A stretch of 33,665 bases of DNA from Lachnospiraceae bacterium (GTDB lineage Bacteria > Bacillota > Clostridia > Lachnospirales > Lachnospiraceae): assembly GCA_016283575.1 (NCBI GenBank), contig JAEEND010000006.1, positions 1 to 33,665 of the forward strand, written 5' to 3'. The notes under the pieces were generated by a model that had not been told where the DNA came from, ran no database searches, and saw only the letters and a program-made list of their open reading frames with translations. Below are positions 16,192-25,900 of the stretch, piece by piece. Position 1 is the first letter of the stretch. The number at the start of each line of letters is the position of its first letter. The position numbers were made by a program, and so were the translations under genes.

Positions 16192-18141
16192 CTATTTCTT
16201 TATGAGTCTTATACAGTCAAAGTCAGGGGCCCAGCCGGTCTCGTTGTGGAAATAGAAGGTATTTAAGCCCTTTTTAAGTTCAAATTCCACGCTGAAAGTT
16301 CCGAGAGTGGTCCAGTCTTCTCCTGAAGGAGGGAAGTCGATCTTGACATCTTCACCTTCATTTACGGAAACCTTTACATATCTCTCTTCTTTTGTAATAT
16401 AAGTAAATTCCACTTCATAAAGTCCGTCTTCAGGCGCTTCCACGTTTTCCATGTAGAGGCTTCCGCCTTCTTTCCCTATATAGCCGACTTTTCTTCCGCC
16501 CATGCATTCGGGCACATCCCTGTCAACAATGGCAAGGCCCTCGATGCGGCCGTTTTCCGCCTGGAAATATCCGTCAACACCGTCTTCCACGGGTTCCGGC
16601 TCCACATATACAATGGGGGGAACTTCTTCGATCACATCAAGTTCCATTTCAGGTCCCAAAATCGTAACAGTGCCTAATGTAAGCCATCCGTCATCTTCCT
16701 GACCCTCATTGGCAAAGAACAAAAGCTTACCTCCGGGAAGAGGGTTCTGAACCTTCATGCAGAGCGTGTATTCTCCGCCGCCGAGATTGTGCTTTTCTAT
16801 ATTATGTGTAAAAGAAACTTCGTTTCCGTCTGCGGGAATGTCGCATAAATCCCACTCGGTCTTATATTTCTTTACAAGATTTCCATCCTTTTTAATGCCG
16901 AGAGTCACGGGCCACTTGGTGTGATCGTAATAGAAGGGGGCTACACCGATATTCTTAATGCTTACTTCTACCTCCATGGATTCAGCGGATACTTCCTCAA
17001 GGAAAGTCGCTTCCGTAACCTGAAGGTCATAGCCCAGGCTGTCAGATGCTTTTATCGCATTCTCTCTTGCTTCATCCCGGTATATCTTAATGCGGTCACA
17101 CATAAGCCATGATGCGTGAGTATTCTGTACGCATGTGGCAAAATCCTGTCTTCCTTCCTGCTCTATCCATTCGGGATATTCTACGGGATCGTTAAAGAGT
17201 CCCGGCTGGATCGGAGGATATACTTCGCCGCCGATACAGTTTGTTTTCCACTTTTCTGTTTCACCGAGATTTTCAACCTTCTGCCCGAAGCTCCATTCCT
17301 GTCCGCCGTTAGCTGCTGTCAATGTCGCATAGGCAAAAGAATCATCATGATAGCCCGCGTTATATCGGGCATTGTCGATTCCGGGCTTTGGCTCTCTTAC
17401 AAGTAAAGGTGTGATCTTAAATGCCTCATCGAAAGTCTCGTATACTTCTTCATATACTTCCACGGGGATGCTCCAGTCGGGTTTTCCGTCAGATAAATCT
17501 TCATCAAAGGGCCAGTTGTGCCACTCACCCCAGAATCCCAAAAGTCCTTCGGTAATAAATCCTATTCGCGCATCTCCGTCATACTTAGCGCCAAAGGCCT
17601 TAATAAAGTTCTTCATGGATTCTCTTAAGTTTTCGTCGCTGTAATCAGGGCAAAGACCGCCACCGCCCAGATCATCCGGTTCATTATAGGGGCGCATCTT
17701 GAGACCCTTGTCGATCAGAAACTCCGGAACCCCTGATTCTTCTCCGGGATAATCATAATAGAATCGAAGCACTGCCTGATTTCCCTGCTCGGCAGATAAG
17801 TTAAGCTTTTCTTCCAGAGCATTCCAGTCAAAGATATTGGTGCTTACCTGCACCGCACTTACAGGAATATAAAACCAGTCCATGCTGTGAGGGAAATCCG
17901 TTTCACTTCCCTGAAAAGGAATAAGACCCTTCAATGGATTTCCGCTTTTAGAAATACCGGCAGGTATCTCATGGGACACCGCCGTAAGATTAGCTTTTTC
18001 GTTCATTTCCCCGCCCTCATCTGTTTGCACATTTTCCTTATCGTCGCTTTGTCCGGCTCCGCCGCAGCCTGCGACACAGGATAAAGAAAGTGCAAGCATC
18101 AACATCATACCGATCAGTTTCTTTTTCACTTTTGTAACCAT
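16192..18141 (-). CDS. Secreted lipoprotein with DUF4874/DUF4832 putative glycosidase domain and CBM35-like module
   Basis: A 649-residue lipoprotein (lipobox VAGC, acylated C26). Residues about 60-360 match the DUF4874/DUF4832 barrel, beginning NPLKGLIPF and including GLLGFWGEWHNWPFDED near residue 200. The Trp/Glu/His-rich motif is a candidate active site. Residues about 365-500 form the following beta domain (SIKNIGVAPFYYDHTKWPV). The last about 125 residues (YFQAENGRIEG to the C terminus) resemble a CBM35/CBM6 sugar-binding module. The family sits in the TIM-barrel glycosidase superfamily, but I know of no characterised activity. It is a single-gene unit with the conserved operator 79 bases upstream and a terminator downstream. 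It probably binds or trims a polysaccharide at the cell surface for the ABC importer (inference). Confidence 0.8.
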   Translation of the reverse strand: MVTKVKKKLIGMMLMLALSLSCVAGCGGAGQSDDKENVQTDEGGEMNEKANLTAVSHEIPAGISKSGNPLKGLIPFQGSETDFPHSMDWFYIPVSAVQVSTNIFDWNALEEKLNLSAEQGNQAVLRFYYDYPGEESGVPEFLIDKGLKMRPYNEPDDLGGGGLCPDYSDENLRESMKNFIKAFGAKYDGDARIGFITEGLLGFWGEWHNWPFDEDLSDGKPDWSIPVEVYEEVYETFDEAFKITPLLVREPKPGIDNARYNAGYHDDSFAYATLTAANGGQEWSFGQKVENLGETEKWKTNCIGGEVYPPIQPGLFNDPVEYPEWIEQEGRQDFATCVQNTHASWLMCDRIKIYRDEARENAIKASDSLGYDLQVTEATFLEEVSAESMEVEVSIKNIGVAPFYYDHTKWPVTLGIKKDGNLVKKYKTEWDLCDIPADGNEVSFTHNIEKHNLGGGEYTLCMKVQNPLPGGKLLFFANEGQEDDGWLTLGTVTILGPEMELDVIEEVPPIVYVEPEPVEDGVDGYFQAENGRIEGLAIVDRDVPECMGGRKVGYIGKEGGSLYMENVEAPEDGLYEVEFTYITKEERYVKVSVNEGEDVKIDFPPSGEDWTTLGTFSVEFELKKGLNTFYFHNETGWAPDFDCIRLIKK

Positions 18142-18183
18142 ACCTTTCCTGATTTATAGTTCCAAGCATACCTGTATGTTTAC

Positions 18184-18189
18184 ATTATG
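18184..18189 (-). promoter_or_regulatory. -10 box for the 649-residue DUF4832 gene
   Basis: The minus strand reads CATAAT about 42 bases upstream of the start codon. Its distance to the conserved operator (about 34 bases centre to edge) is nearly the same as at the sugar operon promoter, which supports both calls. Confidence 0.5.
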
Positions 18190-18220
18190 CCGTGATTATG
18201 CATGATGTGACAGATTAGTA

Positions 18221-18245
18221 TGTTTTCTAAAACAGATGATTTGTG
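18221..18245 (-). promoter_or_regulatory. Conserved operator copy 2 (upstream of 649-residue DUF4832 gene)
   Basis: Plus strand: perfect palindrome TGTTTTCTAAAACA followed by GATGATTTGTG, differing from copy 1 at a single base. It lies 79 bases upstream of the start codon and extends to nine bases from the end of the metallopeptidase gene. Confidence 0.72.
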
Positions 18246-18253
18246 GGATTATT

Positions 18254-18817
18254 CTAAGGCAGTCTGCCAAGTAAGGACGGCCCGAGTATTTTAAGTGTTT
18301 TCCTGTCTTTCTTATAGTCGGGGTGATACCTTTCAACCTCCAGCCAGAAGGCTTTTGAATGGTTCATATGTCTTCTGTGGGACAGTTCGTGCACTATTAC
18401 ATATCGCCTTACATTGGGAGGTAACTGCATGAGAAGGCAGTTAAAGTTAAGATTCCCGTCTGACGAGCAGCTTCCCCAGCGTGTTTTCTGAGCTCTCACC
18501 GAAATCCGTCCGTAACTTACTCCCATGATCCTCGCCATGGATTCAACCTCCACCGGGATCACGGATTTTGCAAGCTTTTTTAGATTGTTAAGCTCATCGG
18601 ATGTAAAAGGCGTGGTTTTTATGCCTTCTTTTTCCGCAGCATCTCTACGCTTCTCCATGCGCTTTTGAGCCTTTTCGATCCAGTCAAGCTTCCTGTATAA
18701 AAATTCTTCAATGGTGCTCTTCCGGGTTAAAAGCGGCGCCTTTACCACCACTCTTCCGTCAGGTTCCACCATTATCGATATGGTCCGTCTCCGGGACCTT
18801 ATTAATTCGTATTCCAT
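18254..18817 (-). CDS. YgjP/DUF45-type zinc metallopeptidase
   Basis: A 187-residue protein with the zincin motif VIVHELSHRRHMNHSKAFW. HELSH carries the two zinc-binding histidines and the catalytic glutamate, and the third histidine follows in the MNHS context typical of the M48-related YgjP/DUF45 family. Upstream are the usual segments RSRRRTISIMVEPDG, KTRWGSC and LNFNCLLMQLP. There is no signal peptide, so it is cytoplasmic. Its substrate is not known. It lies between secreted enzyme genes in the same orientation but looks unrelated to sugar use. No clear ribosome binding site precedes the ATG at 18817, so expression may be low or the start uncertain. Confidence 0.9.
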   Translation of the reverse strand: MEYELIRSRRRTISIMVEPDGRVVVKAPLLTRKSTIEEFLYRKLDWIEKAQKRMEKRRDAAEKEGIKTTPFTSDELNNLKKLAKSVIPVEVESMARIMGVSYGRISVRAQKTRWGSCSSDGNLNFNCLLMQLPPNVRRYVIVHELSHRRHMNHSKAFWLEVERYHPDYKKDRKTLKILGPSLLGRLP

Positions 18818-18850
18818 AGCGTTCTTATAATATCATCCGTCCAAAAAAAA

Positions 18851-18878
18851 GAAAACCGGCCGCATAGGACCGGTTTCC
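18851..18878 (-). terminator. Terminator of the GH87-like gene
   Basis: On the minus strand GGAAACCGG pairs with CCGGTTTTC around a ten-base loop, followed by a run of eight T. It lies just after the stop of the 1244-residue gene and would also insulate the metallopeptidase gene downstream. Confidence 0.85.
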
Positions 18879-18888
18879 CTTTATTTTT

Positions 18889-21800
18889 TTAATAAACATT
18901 AATTGATATGGTCTTCTGGTTGTTGCCTTCGTTAACTTCACCGGGAAGTCTGTTTACGTCATCAACCCACGCCATAACAGTGTGACTGCCATTCACTGCG
19001 TACCAGCGGTTTCCGTTGTTTCCGCCGTTAGCATCGAGGGTTACGCTCTGTCCGGGCTGTAATCCGCTTGAATAAGAATCGCACCATGTGATAACGCTTG
19101 TGTTACCGTCCACCTGGAACTGTACGCCGATAACAGTGCCTGCGGGAATTGCTGCATCTCCTGCATTAACAACTGTTGCAGAGAAACGTACCTGGTCACC
19201 CTGGTGGATTGAATTCTTATCATAGCTTACGCCTGTAACTACCAGATCATAACCTCCGGTTACGGGTGTGTATCCAAGATCGGGCTGCTGGCTTCCACCA
19301 CCCTGGTTTCCTCCGTTACCGACTGTAAAAGAAACTGTCTTCAAATTGTTTCCTTCGTTAACTTCGTTGGAAAGTCTGTTTACATCATCTACCCATGCGG
19401 TAACTGTATGGGAACCTGCAGTAGCATTCCAGTAGTTTCCTGCATTGCCGCCGTTGGCGGTTAAGTTTACTCTTGCGCCTGGCTGTAAGCCTCCTGCGTA
19501 ATTATCACACCATGTGATCACATTGGTATTTCCGTCTATCTGGAACTGAATACCGATGGTGGTACCTGCGGGAATTGCTGTATCACCTGCATTAACAACA
19601 GTTGCAGTGAACTGAACATGATCTCCTGCGTTAATATCATTAACCGCAATATCTGTTACGAATAAATCGTATCCGCCGTAAACAGGTGTGTAGTCAAGAT
19701 CAGGATCCGGCTCCGGTTCAGGTTCCGGATCAGGATCGGGATTGGGATCGGGATCGGGATCCGGATCAGGGTTTGGATTGGGATCGGGATCAGGGTTAGG
19801 ATTCGGATCTTCACCATAATAATCAGGAGCATAGGTGGTAATATTATTGAGATTTGTTAAGTTGTCTGCTCCGTCGGGATTACTTATATAAACCACTCCG
19901 CCGTAAGGAACTGAAATATTGACTGTCTTAATATTATTTCCTTCGTTAACCTCATTGGGAAGTCTGTTTACATCATCTACCCATGCGCTTATGCTGTGGG
20001 ATCCGGTTGCAGCACGCCATGTATTACCATTGGTTCCGCCATTAGCGGTGAGAGTGACTGTCGCACCGGGCTGTAAGCCACTGTTATAGCTATCACACCA
20101 TGTGATGGCACTTGTATTTCCATCTACCTGGAACTGGACGCCGATTGTTGTACCTGCGGGAACAGCTCTGTCGCCTGCATTTACAACCTTAGCTGAGAAT
20201 GTAAGATTTTCATTTTCAGCTATTGTTTCTTTTCCGTAAGTTATATCAAGTACCTGAAGATCGTATCCGCCGCTTACCTCGGTGTAATTATTGTTATTGG
20301 CTCCGGGACGTACGTTCATGGACTTTGACTTTGTGTTATTGTTTTCGGAAAGCTCCTTATCAAGCCTGTTCTGATAATCGACTGTAGCTACAAATGTATG
20401 TCCGCCCTTTGCTGCAGTCCATGTATTTATGGCATCAAGCTTAATGCTCTGACCCTTGTTGAGGCCGTCTCTGTATGTTGTATTAAGATAATTACCCTTG
20501 CCATCCACAGTTACCTTAAGAGTAATGGGAACACCGGCAGGAATATCCACGTTGGAATCGTTCTTGATCGCTGCGGAGAATGTTACCTGATCACCGTTTG
20601 TAAGGTCGTGAGAACCTGCGGCATTTTTCCATGTTAAGCCTGTGATCTTAAGGTCATAATCCTGAATACCGTCAAGGGGATCCACAACACCGCCACCCTG
20701 ATTGTTGTTATCAGGTGTAGGATATCCGGGGATTACATATGATGTGCCTTCATCATAAATTGTAACGTTGTTAAAAGAAGGATGTACGCCACCTGTCAGG
20801 AAGTAAGGAGCGTTTTCTCCCGTCCAGGCTACATTGGCGATCTCGAGACCGTTAAATACTGCGCCTTCGCCACCTGCTCTGATGGCAGCACCTTCATGAT
20901 ATACGGAGGAGTAGTTTGCTCTCTGAGAGTCAACTCCCGCACCAAAAATCTTGGTGTTGTTAAATACAATGCCTGTAGGTGAATTGTCTAAGATCCTTAC
21001 GCCTTCATGCTGTGCATCGTAGATCTGTGTGTTATTAAAGGTTACATTTGATACATTCTGCTTAACATCAACTGCACCAAGCTCTTCTTTCCAGCTGTCT
21101 GAACTTGTACCGCAGCGTACTAAGATATTGTTATCAAAAGTGATACCTGTGTTATTGCTGAACTTATAACCGTCAAAGGTTGTATTCAAGTGAATACCTG
21201 CTGCCATAAACATGTCGCAGATATAGTTATTATAAATATGGTGACCGCTTCCGCCGTAAATTGCGATGCCGCCGGCGCGCCATATAAATTCGATTGTGTT
21301 GTAAGCTAAGATATTTCCGGTTTCATCCTTTGCATTGCCATAGGTGTTATTCCACATGGCAAGACCATCATCACCGTTGTTTCTTATATTACAGTTATAA
21401 ACAACAGCATTTGATGTACCCTGGCAGAAGTTAACACCGTCTGCAAGGTTATTTCTGATACGGCAGTTAATAACCTTAACTCCGTCGGAGTAGTCCATTT
21501 TGCCATTGTAATCTCCGAACCAGAAACCGCATTCAAAATGTTCTTCCCAGATATCATGTATCACGGAACCGTCTGTATATACATCCATGAAGCACTTGTA
21601 AATTGCCTGCTGATTGTATCTCGAGTTAAGGTTCGAGTTGATGTACATGTTACAGAATTCAATATTATTGCAATATCCGTCCTTGGGACCATAGGTCATC
21701 CAGCCGCCCGAGATACCGCCGCTGTCAGGCTGGTTGCTGGTAAACTGAATGTTGGTATACCACATACCCGCACCGGTGATCTTCATGTTGGAGCCGTACA

Positions 21801-22623
21801 ATCTCCAGGTCTGTCCGATATGGAAAGTACCTGCGGGAATATATACGTCCATATCATGGCTGTCAGCATATTCAATTGCGGAATAGATCGCATTATAGTC
21901 GTCCTGTCCGTCATCGGGAACAGCGCCGAAATCTTCAACATTTACACTGCCGGCGGGCTGGTAAATGGGATCCGGAACATTTTCCACTTCCACAAAGTCA
22001 ACACCATACTCAAGACCGGAAGCGCCGCTGCTCTGAATCTTCAATACATCCCCTGCCTTTAAGGGTGTATCCAAAAGAAAATGAACTTCATCAAAGGCAA
22101 AACAAGGTGCTCCACCATCGTTGGTATCACTGGGATTACCCTGAGCAAAATACTGCCACATATAATATGATGTGAGATTTACAGTCTTTACTTTTCTATT
22201 ATTTACATATACATCCAGTGAGCCTGTAAGACCGTTGCTTCCTGAATCAGGCATTGTAAATCTCATGGTTACACCTGCGCCCACCGTGTTTGCAAGAGGA
22301 TCATCGGTTACCATGGTCCACTGTGCGTAAGAGCCTGAACCCGGAAGTCTTACATAAGACTGCTTTGAAGCCTGGCTCGCAATATTCATTCTGTTAAAAT
22401 CAGGAGATGATGCAATGGCAGCGCCGCCCCCTATTTGCGCCTGCATCGAATCATATCTAGTGTATGGCATTGCTGCTCCCACTTCACCGTTAGCACTTGC
22501 CCCGGGAATCTGAAAAGCATCGGCAACGCCTGCAGCTTCTGCCTGAATTGCGGGATTAGCTACGTTTAGTACCATGAGTGCTGCGAGAGTCATGGCACAT
22601 ATCCACCTTGTTCTTCGTTTCAT
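18889..22623 (-). CDS. Secreted GH87-like beta-helix glycanase with four CARDB domains
   Basis: A 1244-residue exported protein with a Sec signal peptide (cleavage probably after IQAEAA near residue 31). Residues about 50-215 look like the CBM35-type domain found in GH87 proteins. Residues about 225-640 form a right-handed parallel beta-helix starting NVEDFGAVPDDGQDD. D395 (DGVNFCQGTSN) and D418/D419 (NNGDDGLAMW) have the spacing I recall for the catalytic aspartates of GH87 alpha-1,3-glucanases. Four CARDB domains follow (about 645-770, 780-905, 975-1100, 1115-1244), with an Asp/Pro/Asn linker at about 936-974. The probable substrate is alpha-1,3-glucan or a related alpha-glucan (inference), and a pectate-lyase-like role is the alternative. 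No cell-wall anchor motif is visible. Two palindromic operators lie upstream. Confidence 0.75.
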   Translation of the reverse strand: MKRRTRWICAMTLAALMVLNVANPAIQAEAAGVADAFQIPGASANGEVGAAMPYTRYDSMQAQIGGGAAIASSPDFNRMNIASQASKQSYVRLPGSGSYAQWTMVTDDPLANTVGAGVTMRFTMPDSGSNGLTGSLDVYVNNRKVKTVNLTSYYMWQYFAQGNPSDTNDGGAPCFAFDEVHFLLDTPLKAGDVLKIQSSGASGLEYGVDFVEVENVPDPIYQPAGSVNVEDFGAVPDDGQDDYNAIYSAIEYADSHDMDVYIPAGTFHIGQTWRLYGSNMKITGAGMWYTNIQFTSNQPDSGGISGGWMTYGPKDGYCNNIEFCNMYINSNLNSRYNQQAIYKCFMDVYTDGSVIHDIWEEHFECGFWFGDYNGKMDYSDGVKVINCRIRNNLADGVNFCQGTSNAVVYNCNIRNNGDDGLAMWNNTYGNAKDETGNILAYNTIEFIWRAGGIAIYGGSGHHIYNNYICDMFMAAGIHLNTTFDGYKFSNNTGITFDNNILVRCGTSSDSWKEELGAVDVKQNVSNVTFNNTQIYDAQHEGVRILDNSPTGIVFNNTKIFGAGVDSQRANYSSVYHEGAAIRAGGEGAVFNGLEIANVAWTGENAPYFLTGGVHPSFNNVTIYDEGTSYVIPGYPTPDNNNQGGGVVDPLDGIQDYDLKITGLTWKNAAGSHDLTNGDQVTFSAAIKNDSNVDIPAGVPITLKVTVDGKGNYLNTTYRDGLNKGQSIKLDAINTWTAAKGGHTFVATVDYQNRLDKELSENNNTKSKSMNVRPGANNNNYTEVSGGYDLQVLDITYGKETIAENENLTFSAKVVNAGDRAVPAGTTIGVQFQVDGNTSAITWCDSYNSGLQPGATVTLTANGGTNGNTWRAATGSHSISAWVDDVNRLPNEVNEGNNIKTVNISVPYGGVVYISNPDGADNLTNLNNITTYAPDYYGEDPNPNPDPDPNPNPDPDPDPDPNPDPDPEPEPEPDPDLDYTPVYGGYDLFVTDIAVNDINAGDHVQFTATVVNAGDTAIPAGTTIGIQFQIDGNTNVITWCDNYAGGLQPGARVNLTANGGNAGNYWNATAGSHTVTAWVDDVNRLSNEVNEGNNLKTVSFTVGNGGNQGGGSQQPDLGYTPVTGGYDLVVTGVSYDKNSIHQGDQVRFSATVVNAGDAAIPAGTVIGVQFQVDGNTSVITWCDSYSSGLQPGQSVTLDANGGNNGNRWYAVNGSHTVMAWVDDVNRLPGEVNEGNNQKTISINVY
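18892..20290 (-). repeat. Near-repeated CARDB units within the GH87-like gene
   Basis: Three units at about 18892-19290, 19320-19700 and 19905-20290 share long similar DNA and protein blocks, for example IPAGT.IG.QFQ.DGNT, ITWCD and HSI/HTV.AWVDDVNRL. The fourth, N-terminal unit (about 20300-20690) has the same architecture but has diverged. The similarity of the three suggests fairly recent duplication or gene conversion. Confidence 0.8.
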
Positions 22624-22720
22624 AAAACAATCCTTTCAATACTGCATAGTTTCTTGCTACCTCTGCGATTTACCCCGCAATAACGAAATTTGGCTATGAA
22701 GGGTATATTCCGCAGATTTA

Positions 22721-22736
22721 CGTTTAACGTTAAACG
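22721..22736. promoter_or_regulatory. LacI-type operator, downstream copy
   Basis: A perfect 16-base palindrome CGTTTAACGTTAAACG with a central CG, the typical form of LacI/CcpA-family operators. It lies in the leader of the GH87-like gene, 97 bases upstream of its start codon and 92 bases (centre to centre) from the second copy. Confidence 0.7.
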
Positions 22737-22813
22737 TCTCGAATTCCGATTAATTTCCCCACAAAAATACTGTTCTCCTTCCTTTTTTCAACCATTTTTA
22801 CGTGCTGTTTTTC

Positions 22814-22827
22814 GTTTAACGTTAAAC
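22814..22827. promoter_or_regulatory. LacI-type operator overlapping the transcription start
   Basis: A perfect 14-base palindrome GTTTAACGTTAAAC two bases downstream of the -10 box, so it covers the expected start site. A bound repressor would block transcription directly. The core is identical to that of the copy at 22721. The regulator itself is not in the window. Confidence 0.75.
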
Positions 22828-22829
22828 TA

Positions 22830-22858
22830 ATTCTATCATTGTGAGACAACTCAATCAA
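22830..22858 (-). promoter_or_regulatory. Sigma-A-type promoter of the GH87-like gene
   Basis: On the minus strand TTGATT (22853-22858) and TAGAAT (22830-22835) are separated by exactly 17 bases. The leader to the start codon is about 200 bases, unusually long, and contains the second operator. Apart from these elements and the terminator at 22880-22905 I see nothing else in the 296-base gap. Confidence 0.65.
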
Positions 22859-22879
22859 TATCACAAATTTTCACAAAAA

Positions 22880-22905
22880 AAGAAGGTCCCTTTTGGAACC
22901 TTCTT
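22880..22905 (-). terminator. Terminator of the 1127-residue DUF4832 gene
   Basis: On the minus strand AAGAAGGTTCC pairs with GGGACCTTCTT (one G-U pair) around an AAAA loop and is followed by an uninterrupted T run. It lies 15 bases after the stop codon. Confidence 0.9.
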
Positions 22906-22919
22906 CAAAAAATCGTTTT

Positions 22920-25900
22920 TTAATGCTTAAAGCTGTATGTAGCCATTGGGCTCTGCATGTTGTCATAGTTGCTGGAATGTACCAGACACCAGTCTGAATC
23001 CTTGAGCTCCATACCTATTCCGATGGTGGATGCCAAAGTCTTCTCGGCTGTAACAAGCTTATTCTTAGGAATCTTTATTTCCATTACACCGTCAACAAGA
23101 GAGTAATAGCTTAAACCATCCTGTACATCAATAAGAGGCGCCCATGATGTATTATTGGTGGTCTGCTGTCTCAAGAGACCTGACTCGATCACGAAATCAG
23201 AGCCTGTGCTTCCGGGCTGCCATACCCAGTCAATCTGATAGCCTGTAGCAGTATTTCCATCGGTATTAAACTCGATGGCATAGTGGGGATATGTGCTCTC
23301 GGGCACTCCTGTTACGCCTACATATAAATAATCTGCATCATCGGTAACATATATCTCCATGATACTGTCACTGTAGAATGCGTTCACGCCGTTCCATACA
23401 TTAAGGGTACCGGGGAATATTGCGCCGGGCTCGGGATTGGTGTTTCCCTGCTCATTTCCGCCTTCGTTTCCCGTATTTCCGGTATCACCACCTTCATTTC
23501 CGGATCCTCCGTTGTTGCCTGCATTCTGGTTAGATGAGCTATAGCTTAATACTTCAGCTCCGTTACTTGAACCGATCTCGCCCCAGTCACCGTCAATATA
23601 GCGAAGCCCTACACCTATGGTAGCAGCCAAAGGTCTGTCGGATTTGTTAAGCGCTGCCTTCTTTATCCTTACTTCTATGCATTTATTGCCTGCATCAACT
23701 ACGCTTGCTACCGCATCTTCCACATATGTGGTGTAATCCCAGTTCCAGTCTCCGTCAGATGTGCTCTTATATGCAAGATTTCCGCCGTTAAGATCACCTT
23801 CAACCATGTAATCGATACCGCCCGGTGCGAAGGGCCAGGTACTTGTCATGCCTGTTCCGGAATTTCCGTCAGCATCTATCATTACCTGCCAGTGCTGAAG
23901 GTTACTGTATTTATATTCCGTTGCAAAATAAACATATTCTGTATCATCTTTTACCCAGATCGTCTGTGAATCATTGGTATAAATAGGATTCACGTTGCTC
24001 CAATCGGTATAGAAACCGCGGGTAAAGTGGTCGCTTCCCGTATCAGGAGTCTCAGGCTCAGTAATTTCCGTATAGCCCTTTGTAAACTTGAAGTAATCCA
24101 TGTCGGGAGCATAACCTGTGTCATTATGTACAAGGATGGTATTTACTCCCTGCCTTAAGTTGACATTTGCAAGCTTCGTACCAAGAGTTGTCCATCCGCC
24201 TGTTGATGTGAAATTAACTGTTACGGTTTCACCGCCTGCCGATGCACCGCCGTTCACTTCAAGGGTAGCGGTTCTGTGATCTTCACCGAGTACATAGGCG
24301 ATCTCTACGGTATATGCGCCCGCTTCACTTACTTCAATATGGTCAAGACTGAAACTTCCGCTTTCACCGTCGCCGGTTCCAATCCAGCCCACCATCTTTC
24401 CGTTGGAAGCCTTATAGTTATCTGAAAGAGTGGCTTTTCCGTAAAGCGTGCCGCGCTCTGCTTCATAAAGGCCGTTAACACCGTCGGGTGTAGGTTCGGG
24501 TTCGGGAGTTTCACCGGGGCCGTTATCATCACCTACAGGGTCATAATTTACATTTCCTGCATTAGATACCGTAAAGCTTCCGAGACTTAACCATCCGTCA
24601 GCACCCTGTCCCGCATTTGAAAAGCTCAAGAATACTCCGCCGCTCAAAGGATTCTGAACCTTCATGCAAAGAGCGTAATTGCCGTTTCCAAGTCCGTGAT
24701 TTTCTATATTTGTGTTAAAAGAAACAACATTTCCGTTAGCAGGAATACTGTTTAAATCCCATGTGGTGTAGTATTTCTTGACGAGAGTGTCACCCTGCTT
24801 AACGCCGATCATTACCGGCCATGTGTTGTGATCGTAATAGAAGGGAGCAACACCGTTATTCTTTATACCTACCGAAACGGGAAGGCTTGTATTGCCGCCG
24901 ATCGTCTCGCTGTATGAAGCAGTTACCACCTGAAGATCATAGCCGAGACCCTTTGATGCATTGATGGCATTGGCTTTAGTGTTACCACTGTAACCCTTTA
25001 TCTGATCGCACATAAGCCAGCTTGCATGTGTTTCATTGACGCATGCCTGCCAGTTCTGGGTATCACCTGTAGTATTTCCGGTGAAAATGCTTCCCTGAAG
25101 AGGAGGATAAACCTCACCGCCGATACAGCCGAACTGCCAGTTGTTCTGAACTCCCTGGTTGATGAGTCTCTGCATAAAGCTCCAGCTCTGGCCACCGTTA
25201 GCTTCCGATAAAGTTGCATAAGCAAAAGAATCGTCATGGTAGCCTGTGCGGAAGGCGGGATCGTCAACACCATCCTTGGGTTCTCTGACTACAAGCTGTG
25301 TAGTATCAAATGCATTGTTAAATGCAGTATATACTTCCGTATAGACCTCAGCGGGAATGTTCCAGTTGGGCTTTCCGTCCGAAGTATCTTCATCGAAGGG
25401 CCAGTTATGCCACTCGCCCCAGAAGCCTAAGAGACCTTCTGTAATAAATCCGATTCTGGGATCTCCGTCATACTGAGCACCGAAAGCTGCTATAAAATCA
25501 GCCATGGATGCTCTGAAATGGACATCCGCATAATCGGGACATAAGCCGGATCCCCCAAGATTACCGGGCTCATTGTAGGGTCTCATTTCAAGATGATATT
25601 TATCAATCAAATACTGAGGAACACCCGTGCTTTCACCGGGATAGTCATAATAGAAGCGAAGCACTGCCTGGTGTCCGCGACCTGCAATGGTATTAAGCCT
25701 TGATTCAAGGGCAGACCAGTCGTAAACCCCTTCTGCAACTTCCACTTCATTAACCGCAATGTAGAACCATTCCATACTTACAGGGAATGTGGTCTCACCC
25801 GAGAAAGGAATAAGTCCCTTCAAAGGATTCACATCCGGTGTAGGTCCTGCCTGAATCTGATGTTCTGTCACATTAAGAGTGACAGGTGTGTTGGCAGGCG

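Noticed and set aside
19690-19815. Dense short repeats resembling a CRISPR or satellite array
   Set aside because: They are in-frame Asp/Pro/Asn codons forming a protein linker, with no spacer structure.
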